Of a DNA stretch of 64,000 nucleotides, positions 8,221 to 18,565 are shown one piece after another (the first letter of the stretch is position 1; every line of letters starts with the position of its first letter). The stretch lies in assembly GCF_002939945.1 (NCBI RefSeq), contig NZ_MDEB01000002.1, forward strand, positions 470,975 to 534,974. Direction: 5' to 3'. This DNA comes from Xanthomonas arboricola pv. populi (GTDB taxonomy: Bacteria; Pseudomonadota; Gammaproteobacteria; Xanthomonadales; Xanthomonadaceae). The notes under the pieces were generated by a model, which saw only the letters and a list, made by a program, of their open reading frames with translations, was not told the DNA's origin and did not search any database. A program made the position numbers and the translations under genes.

Positions 8221-9957
8221 ATGTCCTCTTCCATCGTGGTCATCGCCGCTGGCGACCGCAGCACCGAAGCCGTCCTGGCGGCCGAAGCGCTGCGCCGCGC
8301 GGCCACCGCCGCCGGGCGCAGCGTGACGATCGAAATCCGCAGCGACCAGGGCGTGCTCGGCGCACTGCCGGATGAACTGGCCAGCGGCGCCGGCCAGGTG
8401 CTGGTGATCGGCGACGCCGATGCCGACACCGCCCGCTTCGGCGATGCGCAGCTGCTGCGCCTGAGCCTGGGCGCGGTACTGGACGACCCGGCCGCCGCGG
8501 TGAACCAGCTTGCCGCACCGGCGGCTGCAAACGCGTCGGCTGCCGCAGGCAGCGCCAGCGCTGGCAGCAAGCGCATCGTCGCGATCACCTCCTGCCCCAC
8601 CGGCATTGCGCACACCTTCATGGCCGCCGAAGGCCTGCAGCAGGCGGCCAAGAAACTTGGCTACCAGATCCGCGTGGAAACCCAGGGGTCGGTCGGCGCG
8701 CAGGACGCACTGACCGACGCCGAAATCCGCGACGCCGACCTGGTGCTGATCGCCGCCGATCGCGAGGTCGACCTGGCCCGCTTTGGTGGGAAGCGTCTGT
8801 TCAAGAGCGGGACCAAGCCAGCGATCAACGATGGCCCGGCATTGATCCAGAAGGCGCTGGCGGAGGCTGGCGTGCACGGCGGCGCGGCGCCGGTCGCAGG
8901 CGCCGCAAAAGCCGAGAACGCAGGCAACGGCCGCACCGGCGCCTACAAGCACCTGATGACTGGCGTGTCGTTCATGCTGCCCTTCGTCACCGCCGGCGGC
9001 CTGTTGATCGCGCTGGCATTCGCACTCGGCGGCATCTACGCCGGCGACGATGCGCACCAGGGCACGCTGGCCTGGTCGCTGTTCCAGATCGGCGCCAAGG
9101 CTGGCTTCACCCTGATGGTGCCCGCGCTGGCCGGCTATATCGCCTATTCCATCGCCGACCGCCCCGGCATCGCGCCCGGCATGATCGGTGGCCTGGTCGC
9201 GGCCAACCTCAATGCCGGCTTCCTCGGCGGGATTATTGCGGGCTTCATCGCCGGCTACGGCGTGGCCGCGCTCAACCGCTACATCCGCCTGCCGCGCAAT
9301 CTGGAAGGGCTCAAGCCGGTGCTGATCCTGCCGGTGCTGGGCACCCTGCTGGTCGGGCTGGCGATGATGTATGTGTTCGGTCAACCGGTCGCCGACCTGC
9401 TGGCCTGGCTCACCGCCTGGCTGCGCGGCATGCAGGGCAGCAGCGCGCTGCTGCTGGGCCTGTTGCTCGGCGGCATGATGGCCTTCGACATGGGCGGGCC
9501 GGTCAACAAGGCCGCCTATGCGTTCTCCACCGGCCTGATCGCCAGCCAGGTCTATACCCCGATGGCCGCCGCCATGGTCGCCGGCATGACCCCGCCGCTG
9601 GGCATCGCGCTGGCCACCTGGGTGTTCCGCAACCGTTTCACCGTGGAAGAGCGCGGCTCGGCCACCGCCGCCGGCGTACTTGGGCTGGCCTTCGTCACCG
9701 AAGGCGCCATCCCGTACGCCGCGCGCGACCCGCTGCGCACCATCCCGGCGCTGGTGATCGGCTCGGCCGTGGCCGGCGCGATCTCGATGACCGCCGGTGC
9801 CGAGTTGAAGGCACCGCACGGCGGCATCTTCGTGCTGCTGATCCCCAACGCGGTGACCCACCTGCTGAACTACGTGCTGGCCCTGGTGGTCGGCGTGGTG
9901 GTCACCGCGGTGGCGTTGCGCCTGCTCAAGAAGCCGGTAGCCGACGTGGTCGCCTGA
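8221..9957 (+). CDS. fruA: PTS fructose permease EIIBC
   Basis: Inner-membrane transporter that imports fructose and phosphorylates it to fructose-1-phosphate. The protein is 578 residues. An N-terminal EIIB-like fold without the active cysteine (about 1-100) is joined by an Ala/Ser-rich linker to a true EIIB with phospho-Cys C125 (AITSCPTGIAHTFMAAEGL). EIIC follows from about residue 245 with roughly nine hydrophobic segments (MTGVSFMLPFVTAGGLL through LALVVGVVVTAVALRLL) and the GGPVNKAAY loop. This B'-B-C order is typical of enterobacterial and Xanthomonas FruA. The ATG at 8221 follows AGGAG with 6-base spacing. The open frame continues upstream into the intergenic region but without homology. 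Confidence 0.96.
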   Translation: MSSSIVVIAAGDRSTEAVLAAEALRRAATAAGRSVTIEIRSDQGVLGALPDELASGAGQVLVIGDADADTARFGDAQLLRLSLGAVLDDPAAAVNQLAAPAAANASAAAGSASAGSKRIVAITSCPTGIAHTFMAAEGLQQAAKKLGYQIRVETQGSVGAQDALTDAEIRDADLVLIAADREVDLARFGGKRLFKSGTKPAINDGPALIQKALAEAGVHGGAAPVAGAAKAENAGNGRTGAYKHLMTGVSFMLPFVTAGGLLIALAFALGGIYAGDDAHQGTLAWSLFQIGAKAGFTLMVPALAGYIAYSIADRPGIAPGMIGGLVAANLNAGFLGGIIAGFIAGYGVAALNRYIRLPRNLEGLKPVLILPVLGTLLVGLAMMYVFGQPVADLLAWLTAWLRGMQGSSALLLGLLLGGMMAFDMGGPVNKAAYAFSTGLIASQVYTPMAAAMVAGMTPPLGIALATWVFRNRFTVEERGSATAAGVLGLAFVTEGAIPYAARDPLRTIPALVIGSAVAGAISMTAGAELKAPHGGIFVLLIPNAVTHLLNYVLALVVGVVVTAVALRLLKKPVADVVA

Positions 9958-10143
9958 CGTTCGGCTGCCTCGTCGCTGCCGCTTGCCGCCCCCCGCATTC
10001 GACACGCCTGATCGCCAACCCGCCTTCCCGCTGACTGGTTTCACCGCTGCGCTGCGCGCCTTGGTGCGCGGCCGGCGGCTTGCCCTTCCCCTAGCTGTCG
10101 CGTTCGCCACCCCGGCCACGCCTTCCTTGTTCGGAGCCCTGCC

Positions 10144-11421
10144 ATGACCGCCCTCGCCCCCCGCCATGCCCGTCCCCGCCTGCTGTGCCTGTCGCTGGCA
10201 CTGGCGCTGACCCCGCTCGCCCATGCGCAGGATGCCGCCGATGCCTTCAAGCTCAAGCTGGGTTACACCGGCGAAGCGGCATCGATGATCGATGGCGGGC
10301 GCAAGAACGGCGACGCCTACGCCGGCCAGTTGATGGTGGGCACCGACGTCGACATGGACCGCCTGTTCGGCTGGGGCGGCGCCACCGTCAAGCTATACGT
10401 CACCAACCGCCACGGCACCAACCTGGCCAACAGCAGTATCGGCAACAGCACCTCGGTGCAGGAAATCTACGGCGGCCAGGGCACGCGGCTGGCCAACTTC
10501 ACCCTGCTGCAGAAACTGTTCGACGACCGCCTGGAACTGGAAGCCGGCCGCAGCGTGGCCAACATCCAATTCCTCGGCTCGGACCTGTGCCAGTACTTCC
10601 AGGGCAATTCGGCCTGCGGCAATCCCACCTTCGTGTTCCGCACCAGCAACTTCACCTACTGGCCGGTGTCCAGCTGGGCCGCGCATGCCACCGCCTGGGT
10701 CACGCCCAAGGTCTACGTGCATGTGGGCGCCTACGAGGTCAACCCGGTGCAGGCCCGGGACGGCCAGCACGGCCTGAAGTGGAGCACCGACGACACCACC
10801 GGCGTGGTGGTGCCTTACGCGGTCGGCTACAAGAACAAGGGCGGCGACGGCAGCATGGCCGCGATGTACGAACTCGGTGGCTGGCAGGACAACTCCGACT
10901 ACACCGACCCGCTGCGCGACCGCAACGGCAACCCGGCCGTGCTCAGCGGCCTGGGCTACGACAACAGGCAGGGTCGCTCGGGCGTGTTCGGCCGCTTCGA
11001 ACAACAGGTCACCAACCCCGACCCGTCCGGCAGCCGCGGCCTGACCGTATTCGGCGCGGTGCTCAAGAGCACCTCTGGCCAGGCCATCGAAGATCACTTC
11101 ATCCAGCTCGGCCTGGTGCAGAAAGGCACCTTCGCCAGCCGCCCGCAGGACAACATTGCGTTTGTGATCACCCAGCAGAAGTACAGCGACGAGGCGATCG
11201 AAAACCTGCGCCTGGCGCGCGCCTCGGCCGGCGGTACCGGCACCCCGGCCGACAACCAGATCATGATGGAGCTCAGCTACGGCATCCAGGTCACCAAGCG
11301 CCTGCGCATCGCGCCGAACCTGCACTACGTGATCAACCCCGACCAGTTCAACGAACCCACCCGCACCAGCGATCTGAAGAACGCCCTGATCGCGGGCATG
11401 CGGATCGACTGGAATCTGTGA
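10144..11421 (+). CDS. OprB-family carbohydrate-selective porin
   Basis: Outer-membrane beta-barrel expected to admit sugars. It has 425 residues with a Sec signal peptide (hydrophobic LLCLSLALALTPLAHA, cleavage likely after AHAQ near residue 29). The mature part shows alternating aromatic beta-strands (YGGQGTRLANFTLLQKLF, FVFRTSNFTYWPVSSW, YEVNPVQARDG, IQLGLVQKGTF) and ends in the barrel-type terminal segment AGMRIDWNL. Two cysteines in DLCQYFQGNSACG probably form a loop disulfide. It lies 186 bp after fruA on the same strand, which makes fructose or sucrose-derived sugars the likely substrate (inference from context). A GGAG lies 8 bases before ATG. Confidence 0.9.
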   Translation: MTALAPRHARPRLLCLSLALALTPLAHAQDAADAFKLKLGYTGEAASMIDGGRKNGDAYAGQLMVGTDVDMDRLFGWGGATVKLYVTNRHGTNLANSSIGNSTSVQEIYGGQGTRLANFTLLQKLFDDRLELEAGRSVANIQFLGSDLCQYFQGNSACGNPTFVFRTSNFTYWPVSSWAAHATAWVTPKVYVHVGAYEVNPVQARDGQHGLKWSTDDTTGVVVPYAVGYKNKGGDGSMAAMYELGGWQDNSDYTDPLRDRNGNPAVLSGLGYDNRQGRSGVFGRFEQQVTNPDPSGSRGLTVFGAVLKSTSGQAIEDHFIQLGLVQKGTFASRPQDNIAFVITQQKYSDEAIENLRLARASAGGTGTPADNQIMMELSYGIQVTKRLRIAPNLHYVINPDQFNEPTRTSDLKNALIAGMRIDWNL

Positions 11422-11476
11422 GTCCGCGAGGATCGGTGCGCGCGTCGCGGGACATTGCAGCGCACTCACCTAGCTC

Positions 11477-11807
11477 GTAGGAGCGCGCCCGAGCGCGACG
11501 AGGCCTTCCCGCTAAAGCCCGGTCGCACTCGGGCGCGCTCCTACGACGCATTGCACTGCATGGCTGACCTGGGTTTGGTGAATTCGCCAGGGCGCTCGCC
11601 CGGCCCGGTAGGAGCGCACCCGGGCGCGATGAAGCATTCCCGATAAAGCCTCATCGCGCTCTGGCGCGCTCCTACGACGGATTGCATTGCATGGCTGACC
11701 TGGCTCCAGCGGGTTCAGCCAGCCCGCTCGCCCGGCCCGGTAGGAGCGCACCTGGGCGCGATGAGGCGTTACCGATAAAGCCCGGTCGCGCTCAAGCGCG
11801 CTCCTAC
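11477..11807. repeat. Three tandem REP-like palindromes (11477-11544, 11608-11675, 11740-11807), period about 131 bp
   Basis: Each copy is about 68 bp with GTAGGAGCGC and GCGCTCCTAC ends. The copies are separated by a nearly identical linker (GACGCATTGCACTGCATGGC type), so the array is a tandem triplication of palindrome plus linker. With its flanks it fills the 11422-11894 convergent gap between the porin and secF. No gene is visible in that gap; the only other item is the terminator at 11844. Confidence 0.88.
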
Positions 11808-11843
11808 GACGCGTTGCACTGCACTGCGCGATGCGCCAAAACG

Positions 11844-11870
11844 AAAAAACCGCGCAGTGCGCGGTTTTTT
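11844..11870. terminator. Bidirectional terminator between porin and secF
   Basis: Six A, stem CCGCGCA / TGCGCGG, then six T. It is symmetric, so it can end both the + fructose transcript and the - sec transcript. Confidence 0.9.
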
Positions 11871-11894
11871 CCGTGATCGAAGATCGATGACCAA

Positions 11895-12863
11895 TCAAGG
11901 ACGACGCGCCAGCGCCTCCACGTCCTTGGCCTTGGGCAGCAGATCCTGCTTGGTCACCGCAAACGGCCCGATGCTCAGCATCGGCACCGCCACGATCACC
12001 GAGGAGATCACCACGATCACCGCGCCGATCATGTGCGTTTCGGCCAGGCCTTCCATCGACTCGCCGCCGTAGATGTACAGCGCCAGCGCCGACAGGAAGA
12101 ACATCACCGCAGTGATCACCGTGCGCGACAGCGTCTGGTTGATCGAGCGGTTCAGCACTTCCAGCGGCTCCACCCGCAACGCGCGGAAATTTTCGCGCAC
12201 GCGGTCGAATACCACGATGATGTCGTTGATCGCAAAGCCCATCACCGACAGCAGGCCGGCCAGCACGGTCAGGTCGAACTCGCGGCCGGTCAGCGACACG
12301 AAGGCCACCGTGACCAGCAGGTCGAACAAGGCGGTCAGGCTGGCGACCACCGCGAACTTCCACTCGAAGCGGAAGGCGATGTAGATCAGAAAGCCCACCA
12401 GCATGAACACGGTGGCGTACACACCGTTCAACGCCAGGTCCTTGCCGACCTGCGGGCCGACGAATTCGCCCGGCTGCACGGTGGCGGGGTTCTGCTCGGT
12501 GCTGACGGCCTTGCGCACTTCTTCGGCCACGGTGCTGGCGGCATCGTCGCGGTTGTTGTGCTGCTCGCGCGCCTGCAGGCGGATCATCACTTCGTTGCCG
12601 CCACGTGCGTTCTGCACCTGGGCGTTCTCGAAGCCGGCCTTGGCCAGCTGCTCGCGCACCTGGTCCACGTCCACGGTCTTCTGGAACGAGGTCTGCACCA
12701 GCGTGCCGCCGGTGAATTCCAGAGCGTAGTTGAAGCCCTTGCCGACGATGACGCCGACCGAGGCCACCGCGATCACCAGCATCAGGATCAGCACCGGCTT
12801 GCGCAGGCGCATGAAATCGATCTTGGTGTCGTTGGGAATGAGATGGAGCGGGAACAATTTCAT
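11895..12863 (-). CDS. secF: Protein translocase subunit SecF
   Basis: Inner-membrane component of SecDF-YajC, which uses the proton gradient to pull proteins out of the SecYEG channel on the periplasmic side. It has 322 residues with six predicted membrane helices: the first at about 20-40 (PVLILMLVIAVASVGVIVG), a periplasmic P4-type domain, then five clustered helices from about 150. Conserved RND-like segments LEFTGGTLVQ, GFAINDIIVVFDRVRENF and NQTLSRTVITA are present. It ends the yajC-secD-secF order, 113 bp after secD, with a hairpin in the gap. Start is ATG at 12863. Confidence 0.97.
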   Translation of the reverse strand: MKLFPLHLIPNDTKIDFMRLRKPVLILMLVIAVASVGVIVGKGFNYALEFTGGTLVQTSFQKTVDVDQVREQLAKAGFENAQVQNARGGNEVMIRLQAREQHNNRDDAASTVAEEVRKAVSTEQNPATVQPGEFVGPQVGKDLALNGVYATVFMLVGFLIYIAFRFEWKFAVVASLTALFDLLVTVAFVSLTGREFDLTVLAGLLSVMGFAINDIIVVFDRVRENFRALRVEPLEVLNRSINQTLSRTVITAVMFFLSALALYIYGGESMEGLAETHMIGAVIVVISSVIVAVPMLSIGPFAVTKQDLLPKAKDVEALARRP

Positions 12864-12884
12864 GGAAAAGATCTTCCGTTTAGA

Positions 12885-12911
12885 CGTTGCGCACCGTCAG
12901 GATGCGCAACG
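12885..12911. other. Perfect 9-bp inverted repeat between secD and secF
   Basis: CGTTGCGCA and TGCGCAACG around a 9-base loop, no T run. It lies in the 113-bp secD-secF gap and is probably an mRNA structure that tunes the two subunits' expression. Confidence 0.6.
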
Positions 12912-12976
12912 CTTGCGAAGGGATTCATTCCCCGCCCCTGGCAGCTGGCTGCAGGGGACAAGGCCGGACTCGCATC

Positions 12977-14821
12977 TCAGATGGCGACGGTCTTCAGCTT
13001 CTTGCGACGGCCATAGATCAGCACCGCCAGCGCACGCGACACGGTGATCGCTGTGAACATCGAGGCGAAAATACCGATCATCATGGTCAACGCAAAACCG
13101 CGCAGCGGCCCGGTACCGAATGCGTACAGGGCGACGGCCACGATCAGGCCGGTGAGGTTGGCGTCCAGGATGGTACCGCCTGCCTTTTCATAACCGGCGG
13201 CAATCGCCGATTTGGCCGGCACGCCCAGGCGCAGCTCTTCGCGGATACGCTCGTTGATCAGCACGTTGGCGTCCACCGACAGGCCCACCGACAACGCCAG
13301 ACCGGCAAACCCCGGCAGCGTCATGGTGGCGCCGAACAAGGACATCACCGCCACCACGATCAGCAGGTTGAACAGCAGCGCCACCGAGGTGATCGCGCCG
13401 AACACGCGGTAGTAGACGGTGAAGAACACCAGCGTGAACAGGAACGAGTAGATCACCGCGGTGACACCGCGCTCCACGTTCTCCGCGCCCAGGCTCGGTC
13501 CGATCACGTATTCCTCGACGAAATCCATCGGTGCGGCCAGCGAGCCGGATTTCAGCAGTTTGGCAAGATTCTCGGCCTCCACCTTCTCCAGACCGGTGGT
13601 CTGGAAGTTCTTGCCGAACACGCCGGCGATGCGGGTCGGCGACAGCGCCTCTTCCTTGACCCGCACGCTGCGCACTTCCTTGCCGTCGACCATGCTGACG
13701 GTGGGAATGCGCTCGATGTAGACCACCGACATCAGCTTGCCGACGTTGGCGCTGGTGTAGTCGAGCATGCGCTGGCCGGCGACGTTGTTGAGCGTCACCG
13801 CCACCGCCGGCATGCCGTTCTGGTCGGTGCTGACGCTGGCGCTGACCATCTGGTCGCCAGTCACCAGCGCGCGCTTGTTGAGCAGCACCGGCGCGCCGGT
13901 ATCGCGCACGCGGTAGACCTTGGCTTCGGGCGGGATGCTGCCGCTGCGCACCGCGTCTTCGGCATTGCCTTCGACCACCGCACGGAATTCCAGCGAGGCA
14001 GTGGCGCCGATCAGGCGCTTGGCCTCGGCGGTGTCCTGCAAGCCGGGCAGTTCGACCACGATGCGGTCTTCGCCCTGGCGCTGGATGGTCGGTTCGGACA
14101 CGCCCAGCGCGTTGACGCGGTTGCGCAAGGTGGTGAGGTTCTGCTCGATCGCGCCGCTGGCGATCTGCTTGAGCTCGGCCTCGGGCACTTTGACCGAGAT
14201 GTTCTGGCCGCTGACGTCATAGGTCAACGTGGGCTGCGACTTGGCCAGCGCGGTGCGCGCGGCGTCGACGCTGGCGCCCTCGCTCAGGCTGACCTGGATG
14301 CTGTTGTCGCCGCGGCGCTCGACCGAGCGATAGGCAATACGGCCATCGCGCAGCGTGGTGCGGATGTCTTCGGCAAAGCCGTCCAGGCGCTTTTCCAGCG
14401 CGGCCTTCTGGTCCACCTGCATGGCGAAGTGCACGCCGCCGACCAGGTCCAGGCCCAGCACCATCGGCCGCCCGCCCAGCTTGGCCAGCCAGTCCGGCAC
14501 GGTCGAGGCCAGATTCAGCGCCACCGTGTAGTTCTCGCCCAGTTGCTGGCGCAGCACGTCGTTGGCGCGGGTCTGTGCCTGCAGGTTGGGCAGGCGCACC
14601 ATCAGGCTGTCGCCCTCCTTCGTGACGGCCTTCGGGGTGATGCCGGCGCCCTTGAGGTCGGCGTCGATGCGGCTGCGCAAGGCGTCGTCGAGCTGGGCAC
14701 CGCGGCTGGCGGTGATCTGCACGGACGGGTCCTTCTGGTAGATGTTGGGCAACGCGTATAACGCGCTGAACGCCAGCACCAGCAGGATCAGGAAATACTT
14801 CCAGCGAGGAAATTCGAGCAT
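12977..14821 (-). CDS. secD: Protein translocase subunit SecD
   Basis: Partner of SecF in the proton-driven export motor. It has 614 residues. Membrane helix 1 is at about 7-25 (YFLILLVLAFSALYALPNIY), a large periplasmic domain spans about 30-440, and five helices follow from about 450, containing DANVLINERIREELRLG and the D-G-G-V region DLVGGVHFAMQVD. I chose the ATG at 14821 (MLEFPRWKYFLIL), which gives the normal short cytoplasmic lead. The frame is open for 24 more codons upstream, but those lack family similarity. Gene order matches E. coli (queA-tgt-yajC-secD-secF). Confidence 0.97.
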   Translation of the reverse strand: MLEFPRWKYFLILLVLAFSALYALPNIYQKDPSVQITASRGAQLDDALRSRIDADLKGAGITPKAVTKEGDSLMVRLPNLQAQTRANDVLRQQLGENYTVALNLASTVPDWLAKLGGRPMVLGLDLVGGVHFAMQVDQKAALEKRLDGFAEDIRTTLRDGRIAYRSVERRGDNSIQVSLSEGASVDAARTALAKSQPTLTYDVSGQNISVKVPEAELKQIASGAIEQNLTTLRNRVNALGVSEPTIQRQGEDRIVVELPGLQDTAEAKRLIGATASLEFRAVVEGNAEDAVRSGSIPPEAKVYRVRDTGAPVLLNKRALVTGDQMVSASVSTDQNGMPAVAVTLNNVAGQRMLDYTSANVGKLMSVVYIERIPTVSMVDGKEVRSVRVKEEALSPTRIAGVFGKNFQTTGLEKVEAENLAKLLKSGSLAAPMDFVEEYVIGPSLGAENVERGVTAVIYSFLFTLVFFTVYYRVFGAITSVALLFNLLIVVAVMSLFGATMTLPGFAGLALSVGLSVDANVLINERIREELRLGVPAKSAIAAGYEKAGGTILDANLTGLIVAVALYAFGTGPLRGFALTMMIGIFASMFTAITVSRALAVLIYGRRKKLKTVAI

Positions 14822-14907
14822 TGCGACAGTCCCGCGCGACACCATCCCGGCGACGCGCCTAGCAGTGAGAACGACTTCAAGCGGCCAACACAACGTCGCC
14901 AGTGGTC

Positions 14908-14982
14908 GTCAGGTGGATGCGGCGGTGCGCGCGGACCGGAGCGGTGAGCGCCGGTTCGAGGCACCGACTGCGCCCACCTGAC
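14908..14982. other. Long-range inverted repeat in the yajC-secD gap
   Basis: Arms GTCAGGTGG (14908-14916) and CCACCTGAC (14974-14982) enclose 57 GC-rich bases within the 188-bp gap between yajC and secD. This could form a large leader structure ahead of secD, or hold a secondary promoter. No ORF with support lies here. Confidence 0.5.
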
Positions 14983-15009
14983 AGTGAGCGCAGCGGTTCT
15001 GGTTGCCGC

Positions 15010-15363
15010 TCAGTTGGCAGACTTCAGCGTGCCCTTGGGCAGCACGTGGCCCACGGCGCTCTTCTGCACGCGGATGCGCACGTTGTCGGCCACTTCCACG
15101 GTGATGAAGTTGTCGCCGATGTCGGTGATCACGCCCGCCACGCCGCCGGAGGTGATGACTTCATCGCCGCGCGCCAGCTTGTCCAGCAGCGACTTGTGCT
15201 CCTTCTGACGCTTCATCTGCGGGCGGATCATCAGGAAGTACATGACCGCGATCAGGATGATCGGCAGCGCGAAGGTGGACAGGCTTCCCATCGGGCCGGG
15301 CGCCGGCGCGCCGCCAGTGGCCTGCGCCTGGGCGACGGGGATCAGGAAATCGAGCAGATTCAT
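15010..15363 (-). CDS. yajC: Preprotein translocase subunit YajC
   Basis: Small single-span membrane protein associated with SecDF. It has 117 residues with one hydrophobic helix (LSTFALPIILIAVMYFLMIRP, about 29-49), then the conserved cytoplasmic part RPQMKRQKEHKSLLDKLARGDEVITSGG. An alanine/proline-rich lead precedes the helix. It lies downstream of tgt and upstream of secD on the same strand, as in E. coli. Confidence 0.96.
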   Translation of the reverse strand: MNLLDFLIPVAQAQATGGAPAPGPMGSLSTFALPIILIAVMYFLMIRPQMKRQKEHKSLLDKLARGDEVITSGGVAGVITDIGDNFITVEVADNVRIRVQKSAVGHVLPKGTLKSAN

Positions 15364-15493
15364 TCAGTGCATCCTAGTTTGGTGCCAGCGCGCCAACCGG
15401 CCGCTCGCTATTCAGGTACCGCCGGAGCGGAACAGCCGGGAATTATGCCATGCGGGTTCCAAACCGTCCGCGCAGGGGCGCGGACGGCCGGTC

Positions 15494-16753
<1,260 letters not shown>

Positions 16754-17838
16754 GCCCCACAGCAGCATCGCATCGCCATACGAAAAGAAGCGATAGCGCT
16801 GTTCGATGGCGTGTTGATAGGCGGCAAAGATGCGCTCGCGGCCGGCGAAGGCCGAGACCATCATCAGCAGCGTGCTTTCGGGCAGATGGAAGTTGGTGAC
16901 CATCGCGTCGACGCTGCGGATGCGGTAGCCGGGCAGGATGAAGATCTGGGTTTCGCCGGCAAACGGCAGCAGTTCGCCCTCGGGCGCGGCATCGGTGATG
17001 CGCCAGGCGCTTTCCAGCGAGCGCACCACCGTGGTTCCCACCGCGATGACCCGGCCGCCGCGTGCGCGCGTGCGGCGCACCTGTTCGACCAGCGCGGCGC
17101 CGACGTTGAGCCATTCGGTGTGCATCACATGCTGATCGAGCGCGTCCACGCGCACCGGCTGGAAGGTACCGGCACCCACGTGCAAGGTGACGTGGCCGAA
17201 TTCCACCCCGCGCTCGCGCAACCGCGCCAGCAGCGCCTCATCGAAATGCAGCCCGGCGGTGGGGGCGGCCACCGCGCCGACTTCGCGCGCGAACACGGTC
17301 TGGTAGCGCTCCCGGTCTTCCACGCCCGGCTCGCGGCGGATGTACGGCGGCAGCGGCAGGCGCCCGGCTTCCAGCAGCCAGTGCTCCAGCGGCGTGGGGA
17401 TATCGAAGCGCAGCAGATAGAACTCGCCGTCGCGGCCCAGCACTTCGGCCTGGCCGCCGGCATCCAGCGTGATCAGGCTGCCGGCCTTGGGCGACTTGCT
17501 GGCGCCGATCTGCACGCGCGCCTGCCGCTCGCCGAGCAGGCGCTCGATCAGGATTTCCACCCGCCCGCCGCTGGCCTTCTGCCCGAACAGGCGCGCCGGG
17601 ATCACCCGGGTATCGTTGAAGATCAGCAGATCGCCCGGCTGCAACAGCGCGGGCAGATCGCGCACCTGCCGGTCGACCAGCGCCTGCGGCGACGGCGGCA
17701 CCACCAGCAGGCGGCTGGCCGCCCGTTCGGCCAATGGCGCCTGGGCGATCAGTTCGTCGGGCAGCGAATAGTGGAAATCGGACTTCTTCAAGGCCGCAGG
17801 ATTAGATGGCTGAGGAGCCGGCTATTGTAACTGCGGCC

Positions 17839-18007
17839 GGGAATGGAGATTCGGGAATCGGGAATGGTAAAAGCGGGCCGGTCTGCGTCGTAAAAGTTCC
17901 GGCCCCCGGATCTGGCTCTTACGATTCCCCATTCCCCATTCCCCATTCCCCATTCCCCATTCCCGATTCCCGATTCCCGATTCCCGATTCCCGATTCCCG
18001 ATTCCCC
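17839..18007. repeat. Heptanucleotide tandem array ATTCCC[C/G] x12 with inverted left arm
   Basis: Twelve exact 7-bp units run from 17924 to 18007: five ATTCCCC, six ATTCCCG, then one ATTCCCC. A shorter inverted set (GGGAATGG, GGGAATCG, GGGAATGG) lies at 17839-17867 with about 55 bp of unique sequence between. The array ends 5 bp before the stop codon of the Lrp-family gene and fills the queA/lrp space. Copy number is expected to vary between strains, as is usual for such minisatellites. Confidence 0.93.
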
Positions 18008-18012
18008 GCCCC

Positions 18013-18444
18013 TCACCGCTCGAACTTCGTTGACAAAATGATCGACGTCGTCGTGCGCTCCACGCCGTCGATCGCGCCGATGGCGTCGGTGAGCACGTCC
18101 ATCTCGTTGACGCCGCCGACCACGCCCAGGGCGATCAGGTCGTAGGCGCCGCTGACCGAGTGCAGCAGGCGTACCTGCGGGATGTCGCGCAGCGCCTTGA
18201 CCACGGCGGGCATCTTCTTGGGCAGCACGGTGATGAGGATATGCGCGCGGATGCGGCCCTGTTCGTAGGCGTCGTGGGTGCGCACGGTGTAGCCGCTGAT
18301 GACGCCGTCGCGTTCGAGTTTTTCGATCCGGCTCTGCACGGTCGTGCGCGACAGCCCGAGCCGGCGCGCAATCTGCGCGGTGGAGGCGCGCGCGTCCTCG
18401 CGCAGCAGCGACAGCAGGCGTTCGTCGGAGGGAGTGATTTTCAC
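18013..18444 (-). CDS. Lrp/AsnC-family transcriptional regulator
   Basis: DNA-binding regulator of amino-acid metabolism, 143 residues. The helix-turn-helix is at about 20-45 (STAQIARRLGLSRTTVQSRIEKLERDGVISGY) and the C-terminal RAM effector/dimer domain at about 65-140 (HILITVLPKKMPAVVKALRDIP, LIALGVVGGVNEMDVLTDAI). The start is GTG at 18444. It is transcribed away from a class-III aminotransferase 121 bp distant, and a 17-bp palindrome lies between them, so it most likely controls that gene and itself in response to an amino acid. The effector is unknown. Confidence 0.92.
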   Translation of the reverse strand: MKITPSDERLLSLLREDARASTAQIARRLGLSRTTVQSRIEKLERDGVISGYTVRTHDAYEQGRIRAHILITVLPKKMPAVVKALRDIPQVRLLHSVSGAYDLIALGVVGGVNEMDVLTDAIGAIDGVERTTTSIILSTKFER

Positions 18445-18458
18445 TTTTGCCCAGATGG

Positions 18459-18475
18459 TTCGTCGATTCGACGAA
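18459..18475. promoter_or_regulatory. Putative Lrp/AsnC-family operator
   Basis: Perfect palindrome TTCGTCGATTCGACGAA (7-bp arms, AT-containing centre), 15 bp upstream of the regulator's start in the divergent promoter region. Its size and form match AsnC-type sites; the assignment to this regulator is by position. Confidence 0.7.
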
Positions 18476-18565
18476 AATACCCGACTTCCTGCCCGGATTC
18501 ACGCTGCCAAACGCCGATCTTCTGCCGATAATAGAAAGGGAACGCCACCTTGCAGGAGATGCGCC

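Noticed and set aside
4470..10224. Very long open frames antisense to fruBKA (816 and 943 codons)
   Set aside because: They mirror the coding frames of fruB, fruK and fruA, are low-complexity Gly/Ala/Arg/His-rich and contain no recognisable domain; open antisense frames are expected in such GC-rich DNA.
11477..11807. Regularly spaced palindromes considered as a CRISPR array
   Set aside because: Only three units, repeats of 68 bp, and the 'spacers' are nearly identical to each other.
17924..18007. Short regular repeats considered as a CRISPR array
   Set aside because: Units are 7 bp in direct contact with no spacers; it is a minisatellite.
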